A stretch of 64,000 bases of DNA from assembly GCF_010729105.1 (NCBI RefSeq), contig NZ_AP022573.1:5394001-5458000 (forward strand), written 5' to 3'. The notes under the pieces are model-generated. The model was not told the DNA's origin. It did no database searches and was given only the letters and a program-made list of their open reading frames with translations. Source of the DNA: Mycobacterium saskatchewanense (GTDB lineage Bacteria; Actinomycetota; Actinomycetes; Mycobacteriales; Mycobacteriaceae). Shown here piece by piece: positions 36,657-46,418 of the stretch (position 1 is its first letter; each line of letters begins with the position of its first letter). Position numbers and translations under genes: made by a program.

Positions 36657-37286
36657 ATGAGCGACCCCGAAGTGATCCTGCCGCGCGAACTGACCGATAT
36701 CAGCGACGAGGTCCGCCGTGTCCCGCCGCCGCCCAGCGCTGCGGATGTGCCGGAACCCTACGCTTTCCGCCTCGCCGACCCGGACGCCGACGCCGAGATG
36801 ATCGCCGAGTGGATGAGCCGCCCCGTCCTGGTCGAGGCCTGGGAATCCGCGTGGCCGGCCGAGCGCTGGCGCCGCTACCTCCGCGCCCAGCTGGACGGCG
36901 ACTACTCCCGGCCTTTCGTGGCCAGCCAGGAGGGCGAAGACCACGCTTACATCGAGTTGTACCGCGCGGCAAAGGATTCCATCGCCACCCGGTACGAGGC
37001 CGACCCTTACGACCTCGGAATACACGCGGCCATCGCCGACGAGGAGTTCGTGAACCGCGGAATCGCCGGCTTCATGCTGCCGCACTTCGTGGCCAGCGTG
37101 CTGTCGCAGGATCCGTTGTGCCGCAGGATCATGTTCGACCCCGACCACCGCAACAAGACCGCGCGGCGGTTCTGCGAGCGCGCCGGCTGCGTGTTCCTCG
37201 GCGAGCACGACATGTCGAATCGCCGGATGGCGCTGTACGCGCTGGCGCTCACGCCCGGCGACGTGCCCCGAACGCGCCAGCCCTGA
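36657..37286 (+). CDS. GNAT acyltransferase related to MbtK (lysine N-acyltransferase)
   Basis: 209 residues. Strong resemblance to MbtK (Rv1347c), which acylates the lysine epsilon-amine of mycobactin: EMIAEWMSRPVLVEAWE, YIELYRAAKDSIATRYEADPYDLGIHAAIAD, CRRIMFDPDHRNKTARRFCERAGC, FLGEHDMSNRRMALYAL. Start ATG 36657 (MSDPEV); the upstream GTG-like extension to 36636 has no support. No other siderophore gene is visible nearby, so this may be mbtK itself (located apart from mbtA-H, as in M. tuberculosis) or a paralogue. No iron box was identified. Confidence 0.85.
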   Translation: MSDPEVILPRELTDISDEVRRVPPPPSAADVPEPYAFRLADPDADAEMIAEWMSRPVLVEAWESAWPAERWRRYLRAQLDGDYSRPFVASQEGEDHAYIELYRAAKDSIATRYEADPYDLGIHAAIADEEFVNRGIAGFMLPHFVASVLSQDPLCRRIMFDPDHRNKTARRFCERAGCVFLGEHDMSNRRMALYALALTPGDVPRTRQP

Positions 37287-37296
37287 CGGGCCGCGG

Positions 37297-37671
37297 TCAG
37301 ATCTGCTGCGCGGCCCACTGCCCGAGGAAGGCCGCCGCCAAACCGAGCGCGACGCTGACGACGATGTTGGCCAACACCGCCCAGGTCTGGCGCTCCTCGC
37401 CCAGACGCTGGGTTTCGAGCATCCACGTAGAGAACGTGGTGTACGCGCCTACGAACGCGGTGCCGGCCAGCAGGGCGGCCTCTTTGTTGAGCGCCAGGCC
37501 GCCGAGGAAGCCCAGCAGCGCGGCCCCCGTGATGTTGACCGTCAGGGTGCCGAATGGAAAGGACCGGCCCGCGCGCCGAGCGACCGTGCGGTCCACCAGG
37601 AAACGCAGTACCGACCCTAGGCCGCCGACGACGGCGACGCCGGTCCAGACGAAAGCCGTCGTGATCGTCAT
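37297..37671 (-). CDS. crcB2: Fluoride channel subunit CrcB (Fluc), second gene
   Basis: 124 residues, four TM helices, with the Fluc signature [32 protein letters not shown] and the TTFSTWMLE motif. Exports fluoride. ATG 37671 overlaps the end of the paired crcB gene by four bases (ATGA). In actinobacteria such pairs assemble as antiparallel heterodimers. Confidence 0.93.
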   Translation of the reverse strand: MTITTAFVWTGVAVVGGLGSVLRFLVDRTVARRAGRSFPFGTLTVNITGAALLGFLGGLALNKEAALLAGTAFVGAYTTFSTWMLETQRLGEERQTWAVLANIVVSVALGLAAAFLGQWAAQQI

Positions 37672-38066
37672 CCGCGTACCCGCGCTCGCCGCACCAGCGC
37701 GCTGGCGACGTGCACGGCCAGCAGTCCCACCACCAGGCTGCTGGCCGTGTAGCCGACCGCCATGGCCCAGTGGCCGTGTTCGAGCATCTCGATGGTCTCG
37801 ACCTGCATCGTCGAAAACGTGGTGAGCCCGCCGCACAATCCGGTGCCCAGCAGCGGGCGCCGGTAACTCGACGCCGGTAGGCGCTCGAGCAATCGTGTGG
37901 TGAAGTAGCCCAGCAGGAAGGCGCCGACGATGTTGACGGTGAACGTGGACCAGGGCCAGTGTTCCGCGTCGCGGACGACGGCGGTGTTCAGGGCGGAGCG
38001 GGCCAGGGTGCCCACCGCCCCGCCGGCGAAGACCGCCGCCAACTCGCGGTAGTCGCGGTTTGCCAC
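37668..38066 (-). CDS. crcB1: Fluoride channel subunit CrcB (Fluc), first gene
   Basis: 132 residues with four TM helices, [29 protein letters not shown] and [16 protein letters not shown]. Translationally coupled to crcB2. I looked for a fluoride riboswitch in 38067-38150 and did not recognise one. The pair lies next to pgm as in M. tuberculosis (Rv3069/Rv3070 by memory). Confidence 0.93.
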   Translation of the reverse strand: MANRDYRELAAVFAGGAVGTLARSALNTAVVRDAEHWPWSTFTVNIVGAFLLGYFTTRLLERLPASSYRRPLLGTGLCGGLTTFSTMQVETIEMLEHGHWAMAVGYTASSLVVGLLAVHVASALVRRARVRG

Positions 38067-38205
38067 GGGCGGGTCCCTTCGTGTGCGGGCGGTCGGAAGC
38101 AGCCTAAGTGCCAGGCTTACCAGCCGGTGAACCCGGGAAGTACCTGAGAAGTCAGTAACGTACCGGAGACGTCAGAAGTCAGTCGCCCGGGCACAATTGG
38201 TAGCC

Positions 38206-39834
<1,629 letters not shown>

Positions 39835-39982
39835 GGGGCGTTCGGGCTACGTCGGCCCCTGTGACAGGCATGACCGACTCTGGGCAGCGGTATCACCCGC
39901 GCTAGCTCTTCGCCGAGTCGGCGCGCTCACCTGCGGTTTTGAACGCTCGGTGCCGGTGGTGTAGCTTCGATTGGCACGACTT

Positions 39983-40055
39983 GGGGCTATGGCGCAGCTG
40001 GTAGCGCACCACACTGGCAGTGTGGGGGTCAGGGGTTCGAATCCCCTTAGCTCCA
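39983..40055 (+). tRNA. tRNA-Ala (anticodon GGC)
   Basis: 73-nt cloverleaf: acceptor GGGGCTA/TAGCTCC, D-arm GCGCAGCTGGTAGCGC, anticodon stem CCACA/TGTGG with loop CTGGCAG (GGC at 40016-40018), T-arm AGGGGTTCGAATCCCCT, discriminator A. CCA is not encoded. Its 3' end is repeated imperfectly at 61101-61142. Confidence 0.96.
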
Positions 40056-40062
40056 CTTTTGT

Positions 40063-40108
40063 GATGAGTCGAGTCATAGGTGACAGATGAGTCGCGTCAT
40101 GGGTTACA
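40063..40108. repeat. Tandem 23-bp imperfect direct repeat at the IS481 remnant edge
   Basis: GATGAGTCGAGTCATAGGTGACA and GATGAGTCGCGTCATGGGTTACA (three mismatches) lie back to back between the tRNA-Ala and the transposase remnant. Such repeats are typical of IS481-type ends. Confidence 0.75.
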
Positions 40109-40370
40109 GATTCCCCGGCCATCGGCCGGGGTTTTTGTTTTGGTTGCGCCAGTAGTTTTTGTTGGGGTCGATGGTGTGGCTGCTCAGGACGTGGTGGCCG
40201 GTTTTGCTGATGACGGTGACGGTGTGGTCGGTGACCAGGATCAAGACTGGGGTACCGGCGTGGGTGCGGCCGATGCCCAGGTGGTGCAGGTGGCTGCCGT
40301 GGCGCAGGGTGAGTTTGCCGAATTGGTCGATGGTGTCGTGGCGGATGCGGAACTGTGGGTTGGGTTGTGA
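40104..40370 (-). pseudogene. C-terminal remnant of an IS481-family transposase
   Basis: The last ~85 codons match the C-terminus of mycobacterial IS481 transposases: HDTIDQFGKLTLRHGS, HLGIGRTHAGTPVLILV, LSSHTIDPNKNYWRNQ and NPGRWPG-x-L-stop. The catalytic N-terminal two thirds are absent; upstream codons to 40502 are unrelated. Confidence 0.8.
40113..40140 (+). terminator. Hairpin terminator downstream of tRNA-Ala
   Basis: Perfect 8-bp stem CCCCGGCC-ATC-GGCCGGGG followed by TTTTTGTTTT. It doubles as the coding end of the transposase remnant on the other strand. Confidence 0.8.
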
Positions 40371-40498
40371 ACACTCCGCCAGACGAGCCCAGGATTCGCA
40401 ACCATCGGGTTGCCGCTTCCATAACCTGGCCAGCCACCCGACCAATGCTGCCTCCCGCGTCAGGACCACAATCTGAGCCGCGTGCTTCCGAGAACCAT

Positions 40499-40918
40499 TC
40501 ACTGCATGGCGTCGAGCACTTTTGCGGTGTCTGTGTACATACGAAAGCTAACGATTTTCTCGTCTTGGACCGCCCAAAGATGGGCAAATGGCGCCAGCAG
40601 TGATTTTCCGGTCTTCTTGTAAACACCGGAGTAAGACCCGAACGACACCACGCGTGCGCCCTCGACGATGAAATCGTCTGCTTTGGCGTCGAATACTTCC
40701 CAATCTTCTGCAAGCCGCTTGAGTAAATTGTAGTGAACGGCCTGCGGTCCAACCCAGGTGCCGCTATAGTACGGGAATCTTTCAGCCTCAGTCCAATGAA
40801 CGTTGTCGTGAAGTAGGGTAAGTACCCCGGGTGTATCGCCATGCGCCAACGCTGCGTAGAAGCGCTGTACCAGATTCACCGATTTGTTGGATGCAGTATT
40901 GTCCGTAATTGTCGACAT
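40499..40918 (-). CDS. SnoaL/ketosteroid-isomerase-like (NTF2-fold) protein
   Basis: 139 residues. Cone-shaped NTF2-like fold: LVQRFYAALAHGDTPGVLTLLHDNVHWTE, GPQAVHYNLLKRLAEDWE, VEGARVVSFGSYSGVYKKTGKSLLAPFAHLWAV. Start ATG 40918 after AAAAGGACATC; an ATG at 40966 would add 16 residues. It is the first coding gene of the putative island, ending before the alpha/beta hydrolase pair. Substrate unknown. Confidence 0.8.
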   Translation of the reverse strand: MSTITDNTASNKSVNLVQRFYAALAHGDTPGVLTLLHDNVHWTEAERFPYYSGTWVGPQAVHYNLLKRLAEDWEVFDAKADDFIVEGARVVSFGSYSGVYKKTGKSLLAPFAHLWAVQDEKIVSFRMYTDTAKVLDAMQ

Positions 40919-41019
40919 GATGTCCTTTTCTTGTCCGAGATAGCTATTGGTCGGGGACGTTTCCATTTAATACACTCTTAAGCGCGGACTCGTCTCTTCG
41001 GCTCACGCCATTACGCAAT

Positions 41020-42099
41020 CTACTTCGAGATTCCGTCGAGGAATGCGGCAACCAACTGTGCGACTTCGTCTGGGCGGTCGTTGAGCGCGAAGTGTCCGGC
41101 ATCGAGGAGGCGCGTCTCGGTCGCTGGCACGTCTTTCTGATAAGCAGACACCTCGTCGACTCGGAACGATGGATCGTATCGGCCCCAGACCACCAACGAC
41201 CGAGGCTGATTTTGGCGCAGCCATGCACCCCAGCGTGGGTAGCTAGCAACATTGGTGCGGTAGTCATAAAACAGGTCCGTTTGAATATCGGCCTCGCCAG
41301 GACGCGATAGAAATTCGAGCTCGTCGGTCCATCGGTCCGGGTCGATGGTGTCGGCACACGGATTCGATCCGATATGACGTTGACGCGTCGTCTCGGCAGA
41401 AAGAAACGTCGCCCGGAATTCGGTCTCATTGGCGGCTCGGTTAGCCCAGAACTCTTCGCGCTTACGCCACAAGGGGCCGAGACCTACCGCGTGAAAAACA
41501 GCATTTTGTACGATGAACCCCTGCACTCGCTCGGGATGGTGAATTGCAAGCCGTATACCAACGGGGCCGCCGTAATCCTGCATATAGAGGACGTACCGTT
41601 TCAGCCCAATTCCTTCAGTGAACTTCTCGACGATCTCGGTTATATGATCGAACGTATACGCGAACGACGTGGCGGGAGGAGTGGAACTATGACCGAATCC
41701 AGGATAGTCCGGTGCGATAAGGTGGAATCTTGACGATAGCCGGGCGAATAACGGTTCGTACATCCGGGATGATGACGGGAAACCGTGAAGCAACACTATT
41801 GTCGGGGCGTATGCCGGCCCAGCTTCGCGATAGAAGATCGACAATCCGTCGATGGATGAAGAATGGTACCGCGTCGGCTGAGTCGGACCTATCGTTGCCA
41901 CGTCGGCTTCACAGCCGGACATTGTCAATGCCGAGGCCATTATTGCTATGAGCGCGTGCTTGACCCCGGCAAGATTTTTCAGAACCGTCGGCAGCCGAGG
42001 CGCAAACAGCCGGATAGTGGCAGCTGGGGGCCCAGTAGCACCGCAATCGCGTGCCGCCTTCTTCCCCCACGCGGGGCGGCGCCTGGGTCGGATGGTCAC
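41020..42099 (-). CDS. Alpha/beta hydrolase (dehalogenase/epoxide-hydrolase-like), probable lipoprotein
   Basis: 359 residues. The N-terminal basic stretch is followed at about 45-63 by a hydrophobic segment ending MSGC, a lipobox, so it may be membrane-tethered. Hydrolase motifs: oxyanion LLHGFPSSSRMYEPL, Asp nucleophile in YMQDYGGPVG (not Ser), acid in GRYDPSF, His in DAGHFALND. The Asp nucleophile points to a haloalkane-dehalogenase or epoxide-hydrolase chemistry. It overlaps the upstream paralogue by four bases. The start is assumed at the overlap, though the 40-residue arm before the signal is unusual. Confidence 0.82.
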   Translation of the reverse strand: MTIRPRRRPAWGKKAARDCGATGPPAATIRLFAPRLPTVLKNLAGVKHALIAIMASALTMSGCEADVATIGPTQPTRYHSSSIDGLSIFYREAGPAYAPTIVLLHGFPSSSRMYEPLFARLSSRFHLIAPDYPGFGHSSTPPATSFAYTFDHITEIVEKFTEGIGLKRYVLYMQDYGGPVGIRLAIHHPERVQGFIVQNAVFHAVGLGPLWRKREEFWANRAANETEFRATFLSAETTRQRHIGSNPCADTIDPDRWTDELEFLSRPGEADIQTDLFYDYRTNVASYPRWGAWLRQNQPRSLVVWGRYDPSFRVDEVSAYQKDVPATETRLLDAGHFALNDRPDEVAQLVAAFLDGISK

Positions 42100-42959
42100 G
42101 CCGGAGCCTTGGTCAGAAACTCCACAATCGCATGGCCAATCTCCCGGGCGTGCGTTTCCAACGCGAAATGACCTGTATCGAAGAACCGCACATCGGCCTC
42201 AGGAACATCACGGCGGAACGCTGCTGCGCCAGCGGGCAGGAAAAAGGGATCGGTGCGCCCCCACACTGCGAGGACTCGCGGCTGCCAGTTCCGCAAATAT
42301 TCCTGGAATCTCGGGTACAGCGCAACGTTTGAGGCGTAGTCCAGGAACAGATCGAGTTGTATGTCGTCGACCCCCGGTCGAGACAAATAGTAGTCATCGA
42401 GGGTGCGGCTATCCGGCGATACCAGCGAGGGGTCGCCGACCCCGTGCAGGTATTGAAATGCGGTGGTTTGCGGCGTCAGAAGCGTTCGCAGAGCGGCGCG
42501 GTTTTCCGGACTCTGCTCATCCCAATACGTCCGGATCGGGTTCCACTCGTCGCTCAGTCCTTCTTCGTAGACATTCCCGTTTTGCGAAATCAGAGCAGTG
42601 ATGCGGTCAGGGTGGCGAAGCGTGAGCCGCATACCAACGGGTGAGCCGTAGTCAAAGATGTAGAGCGCGAAGCATGGCAAATCAACGATCTCGGTGAAGT
42701 GATCAATCACGTCGGCGAGGGCGTCGAATGTGTAAGTGAATTCATCGCGCGGTGGGCGGGAGGTCTGGCCGAAGCCGGGAAGATCCGGCGCAACGACGCG
42801 GAAATGTGGCGCCAACAGCGGAATGAGATCGCGAAACATGTGGCTCGCGGTGGGAAAGCCGTGGAGCAGTAGGAGCGCGGGCGCGTCGGGGTTACCGGCC
42901 TCGCGGTAGAAGAGCTCGATGCCATCGACGTTGACGGTGCGGTAGCGGAGTTTGGTCAC
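42096..42959 (-). CDS. Alpha/beta hydrolase (dehalogenase/epoxide-hydrolase-like), cytoplasmic paralogue
   Basis: 287 residues, no signal peptide. LLHGFPTASHMFRDLIP, Asp nucleophile in IFDYGSPVGMRL, GRTDPFFLP, and His in DTGHFALETH. Clearly related to the neighbouring lipoprotein; the two form an operon with a four-base overlap. It diverges from the CGNR regulator across the inverted-repeat promoter at 42989-43021. Confidence 0.87.
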   Translation of the reverse strand: MTKLRYRTVNVDGIELFYREAGNPDAPALLLLHGFPTASHMFRDLIPLLAPHFRVVAPDLPGFGQTSRPPRDEFTYTFDALADVIDHFTEIVDLPCFALYIFDYGSPVGMRLTLRHPDRITALISQNGNVYEEGLSDEWNPIRTYWDEQSPENRAALRTLLTPQTTAFQYLHGVGDPSLVSPDSRTLDDYYLSRPGVDDIQLDLFLDYASNVALYPRFQEYLRNWQPRVLAVWGRTDPFFLPAGAAAFRRDVPEADVRFFDTGHFALETHAREIGHAIVEFLTKAPA

Positions 42960-42988
42960 GGGTGGAGGTCCTTGTATGCACGTGTTGG

Positions 42989-43021
42989 AGTAACCTGCTA
43001 GGTCGAAAATAAGAGGTTACT
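42989..43021. promoter_or_regulatory. Inverted repeat AGTAACCT-N17-AGGTTACT between divergent genes
   Basis: A perfect 8-bp inverted repeat 30 bases upstream of the hydrolase start. Further GTAAC/GTTAC half-sites follow near 43031 and 43050. A likely operator for the CGNR protein or another regulator. Confidence 0.55.
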
Positions 43022-43106
43022 TTTGCTATAGTAACTTGTCAACCCCGAGACTTGCTGGTTACTCTCAGCGGTCTGATGTCCTTACCGAACCCTTGCGAGC
43101 TCGCCG

Positions 43107-43763
43107 ATGCCGTCCGTATGTCCTCCCGCCTTCTTCGTCGCCGATTCGTTGGGACTCGATTTCTTGAACTCGCGGGCCAGCCCGAAGGGAACAGTTGTTG
43201 AGTGGTTGGCTGATGGCGAAGGCTTGATTGCTTGGCTGGAGCAGTCGCAGCTGCTGGACTCGCAAACATCGGAGCTGATCCGGACGATCGCGAGGCCGGG
43301 CGAACTCGACAACATCGCGGCGCAGGCGCGTGAGCTCCGCGAATGGTTCCGTGCCTTCGTCGAGAAGTACCGTGGTGCAGCTTTGCCCCGCGCGGCGTTG
43401 GGCGACCTGGCGCCGTTGAACGCGTTGCTCGAGCGGGACGACAGTTACCGCCTGGTTGCGATGCGAAGCCAGACCCCTCCGGAGAGCCCCGCGCACGTGG
43501 AGGACAGCGATGGGGTGGCTTTCGAGCGGATACTGATGCGGAGGTGGGACTCACCTGCGTCGCTACTGCTGCCGCTTGCTGATGCGGTGGCCGATGCCGT
43601 TTGCTCAGCAGACTTCTCTCACATCAAACGATGCGCAGGACCTGCCTGCACGCTGGTCTTCCTCGATAAGACGAAGACGCGTGCGCGCCGGTGGTGCAGT
43701 ATGGCGGTGTGCGGGAACCGCGCCAAGCAGTCGGCGTACCGCGAGAAGTTGAAGCAATCCTAA
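43107..43763 (+). CDS. CGNR zinc-finger (ABATE-domain) protein, probable regulator
   Basis: 218 residues. The N-terminal ABATE-like domain opens FFVADSLGLDFLNSRAS. The C-terminal CGNR zinc finger is complete: CAGPACTLVFLDKTKTRARRWCSMAVCGNRAKQSAYRE. Such proteins are presumed transcription factors in actinobacteria. It diverges from the hydrolase operon, which it may control. Confidence 0.87.
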   Translation: MPSVCPPAFFVADSLGLDFLNSRASPKGTVVEWLADGEGLIAWLEQSQLLDSQTSELIRTIARPGELDNIAAQARELREWFRAFVEKYRGAALPRAALGDLAPLNALLERDDSYRLVAMRSQTPPESPAHVEDSDGVAFERILMRRWDSPASLLLPLADAVADAVCSADFSHIKRCAGPACTLVFLDKTKTRARRWCSMAVCGNRAKQSAYREKLKQS

Positions 43764-44046
43764 ATTGCGTGCCGGTTCCGGCCGAAACCTGAGCGGTAAT
43801 TCCGGGGTGACTTCTGGTCAATGTCGCAACCGTTAATGGTCTGATGACATTAGCGGCGCGGTGAAAAGTTCGGCGGGACTGTGGTCTTCGATGATGTGGC
43901 GGGGGCGGTCATTGACCTCGTATTCGACAGCGCGCAGATGGTCGGGTGTGTAGGTGCTTAGGTTTGCCTGCGTGGGCAACCGCGCGCCTCTCCTGACTGA
44001 CTGTATTTGCAGCCGCACGTCGTCTGGGTATGCCGAGCGGATGGCG

Positions 44047-44562
44047 TCAGGTCAAGCCGGCGGTGGCGCTGTCGAAGGCGCCGGGATCGTTGAGGGAGCG
44101 TGCGAGAATCATGGCCCCCTCGAGCGTGGCGAGGACGTGCAGGGCGCGTGCCCGGGCGTCCGAACCGCCGACTCGGGCGGCAAGGTCGCCGGCCAGGCGG
44201 CTGAAGAATTCGCGAGCTTCATGGGCCACTTCGGGCGGCAGGCCACCGGCTTCGGCGCCTAGGGCGCCACCCAGGCACATCCGTCCGTCCCGCAGAAGTG
44301 CCGTCCGAAAGAGGTCACGATAGACGCAGATGACATCTGACCCCTCTTTGTCAGCTGCCTCCGCAACCGCAGCCAGCACGCTGTCGGTGTAGCGGCGTGC
44401 GACAGCGGCGGTCAGTGCGGCCTTGGTGGGGAAATGGTGGTGCACGCTGGAGCTTTTGATCCCGGCTTCTGCCGCCAAATCACGGAAGCTGTATCCGTTG
44501 TAGCCAGCATCACGGATGTGAGCTTCGGCAAGATCCATCAGCCGCGCTGCGGTGTCGCTCAC
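44047..44562 (-). CDS. TetR-family regulator
   Basis: About 171 residues with HTH YSFRDLAAEAGIKSSSVHHHFPTKAAL. GTG 44562 (VSDTAARLMDLAEAHI) is preferred, as it puts the HTH at the usual place; the frame is open to 44607. CGATAGATAG half-sites lie just upstream (44576-44585) and a full palindrome at 44635-44652. It diverges from an FMN oxidoreductase gene, as with quinone- or dye-responsive TetR/azoreductase pairs. Confidence 0.87.
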   Translation of the reverse strand: MSDTAARLMDLAEAHIRDAGYNGYSFRDLAAEAGIKSSSVHHHFPTKAALTAAVARRYTDSVLAAVAEAADKEGSDVICVYRDLFRTALLRDGRMCLGGALGAEAGGLPPEVAHEAREFFSRLAGDLAARVGGSDARARALHVLATLEGAMILARSLNDPGAFDSATAGLT

Positions 44563-44575
44563 CCAGCCTCCCTGT

Positions 44576-44652
44576 CGATAGATAGCTGTTGACAAGCGTA
44601 GCTCCACCCCCTACGTTGAGAGCGAGCCAGTCAACTATCTATCGATAGATAG
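44576..44652. promoter_or_regulatory. CGATAGATAG operator region between tetR and the FMN oxidoreductase
   Basis: CTATCTATCGATAGATAG (44635-44652) is a perfect 18-bp palindrome; CGATAGATAG recurs at 44576-44585. The palindrome is 36 bases upstream of ATG 44688 and the half-site is 14 bases upstream of the tetR start, suiting control of both genes. Confidence 0.7.
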
Positions 44653-44687
44653 ATAGTGAGCCGATGTCCGATCGTGAGGGAATTACA

Positions 44688-45338
44688 ATGACCAAGCTGC
44701 TGTTCATCCAGGCCTCGCCGCGCAAGGCCGATTCGGAGTCGATCCAGATCGCCACCTCCTACCTGAACGCTTTACGCGCCAAGAACTCAGATATCGAAGT
44801 CGACACGCTTGAGTTGTGGGACACCGTCCTCCCAGCCTTTGACGGCGAAAAGGCAGCGGCCAAGATGAACGTCATCGCCGGGCGCGGTCCAGATTTGCAA
44901 CAGACGGCATGGGATCAGGTTGTCGAGATCGCTGAACGTTTCATCTCCGCAGATCGCTATCTTTTTGCTGTGCCGATGTGGAATGGTGGCATCCCCTATC
45001 GTCTGAAGCACTACATCGATCTCATCCACCAGCCCGGCTTGCTGTGGGGGCTCGATCCGCAAACGGGCTACTACGGGCTGCTCGAGAACAAGCACGCAAC
45101 TCTTGTGTTGACCTCCGGCGTCTACGCGCAAGGCGTTCCCGCGGCCTTCGGCGTGGATTACCACTCCACCTATCTGCGCGCCTGGCTGAATCAGGCCGGC
45201 GTGACCGAGATCGACGAGCTGCGCTTCCAGCCCTCAATGCTCACCGCGGATCCTGCAGGCGATCTCGAAGTGGCCAACCGGCGCGCGGTCGAACTGGGCA
45301 CCGCCGACAGGCATCAGGTGCTGAAACCGACGGCCTGA
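44688..45338 (+). CDS. FMN-dependent NADH-azoreductase-like / NAD(P)H quinone oxidoreductase
   Basis: 216 residues, flavodoxin-2 fold: LLFIQASPRKADSES (FMN phosphate loop), AVPMWNGGIPYRLKHYIDLIHQPG, LVLTSGVYAQG. Two-electron reduction of quinones or azo compounds with NAD(P)H. ATG 44688 after TGAGGGAATTAC. Regulated by the divergent TetR, by inference. Confidence 0.88.
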   Translation: MTKLLFIQASPRKADSESIQIATSYLNALRAKNSDIEVDTLELWDTVLPAFDGEKAAAKMNVIAGRGPDLQQTAWDQVVEIAERFISADRYLFAVPMWNGGIPYRLKHYIDLIHQPGLLWGLDPQTGYYGLLENKHATLVLTSGVYAQGVPAAFGVDYHSTYLRAWLNQAGVTEIDELRFQPSMLTADPAGDLEVANRRAVELGTADRHQVLKPTA

Positions 45339-45886
45339 GCATCTGGTCATCGCCCGTGCGCGGAGAACAGAACTGATCGCACATAGTCGAAGTTCTGCAG
45401 GGTCGGCGTTATCGGGCGATTTGCCGAGGCACAGGCAAGCCTGCGGCAACTTCAGCCAGAGGGTCCTGGAGCGCAAGGCCATCCCCACGAGCACGGAGAA
45501 AGAATGGGAGGGAACTCACCGCTGGATCGCTTTGCGGGTCCGTCGGATGTCAATGAGGAAGCGGAACACGCCTGCGAGTAGCCGCTCCTCACCGCGATCC
45601 CCACCCCGTAGCCGAGGGCAGGTACGTAGCTCGTAAACTTCGCGGGTCGTCCTCTTCCCGTCATAGCGGGTACTGGTTTGTTGGGCCGCCCATTTCGTGC
45701 AACTCGACAGCGATGACGCGATGCTGCCGGGCGCATGCCGGCACGATCTTGTGAAACTGCCACCAGGTTCGCGACTAACCAGACAGAACCGCCAATGGGT
45801 CGCCCATACCACCGTTGACGTAGTGCAGCCTGCTTCCATTTAAGTCGGCGGATCCGCCTAGCAGGCTGCCTCACCTCTCCGAAAAG
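45339..45886. other. Intergenic region with nested palindromes, no gene seen
   Basis: About 550 bases. A perfect inverted repeat GCAGCCTGCT (45825-45834) / AGCAGGCTGC (45860-45869) encloses the 12-bp palindrome GGCGGATCCGCC (45847-45858); it may be a bidirectional terminator or mobile-element end. Short frames here match nothing I know. Confidence 0.5.
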
Positions 45887-46345
45887 TCAATTGGCCGGGA
45901 CCATCTCAACGTCGTCAAGCGCAACTTCACGACCTTCCTCATCCACAAACGCCACACGTAGCTGACCGCCACCGCCCCGCCGGCGCCGCAGAACCGACGG
46001 CCCCTTGGTGCGCGGCTGGTGCCGATCGCCCCACTGTTGCAATGCCCCGAGGATAAGAAGGGTGTCACGACCGGCAGCGGTCAAGCGATACTCGTGTCGC
46101 GTTCGCGCGTGCCCATCCTTGTACGGCACCCGTTCAATCACACCGCTCTCGACGAGGTCGCCAAGACGAGTCGTGAGGAGGTTCGTGGCGATACCCAGGC
46201 GCTGCCGTATCTCATCGAAGCGGGTGCATCCGTAGTAGAGCTCGCGCAGGATCAGCGGCGTCCACCGTGCACCGAGCACATGGACTGCTCGCTCCACCGA
46301 ACAGACCACCTCGTCGCCAAGGACGGCCGACGCCATGTGCTCCAC
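45887..46345 (-). CDS. HxlR-family transcriptional regulator
   Basis: 152 residues. Winged-helix HxlR core: CSVERAVHVLGARWTPLILRELYYGCTRFDEIRQRLGIATNLLTTRLGDLVESGVIERVPY, with Cys at the redox-sensor position of the family. The C-terminal part is Arg/Gly-rich. It diverges from the crotonase gene 73 bases away and may control it. Confidence 0.88.
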   Translation of the reverse strand: MEHMASAVLGDEVVCSVERAVHVLGARWTPLILRELYYGCTRFDEIRQRLGIATNLLTTRLGDLVESGVIERVPYKDGHARTRHEYRLTAAGRDTLLILGALQQWGDRHQPRTKGPSVLRRRRGGGGQLRVAFVDEEGREVALDDVEMVPAN

Positions 46346-46418
46346 CTACTCTCACTCGCCGCTGTGTTATCAACCACCCTAACCTACTGGATTGCAAAAT
46401 TAAAGTCAGTCGCCTATC

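Noticed and set aside
38067..38150. Fluoride riboswitch before crcB1
   Set aside because: No crcB-motif pseudoknot could be recognised by eye; a covariance-model search would decide.
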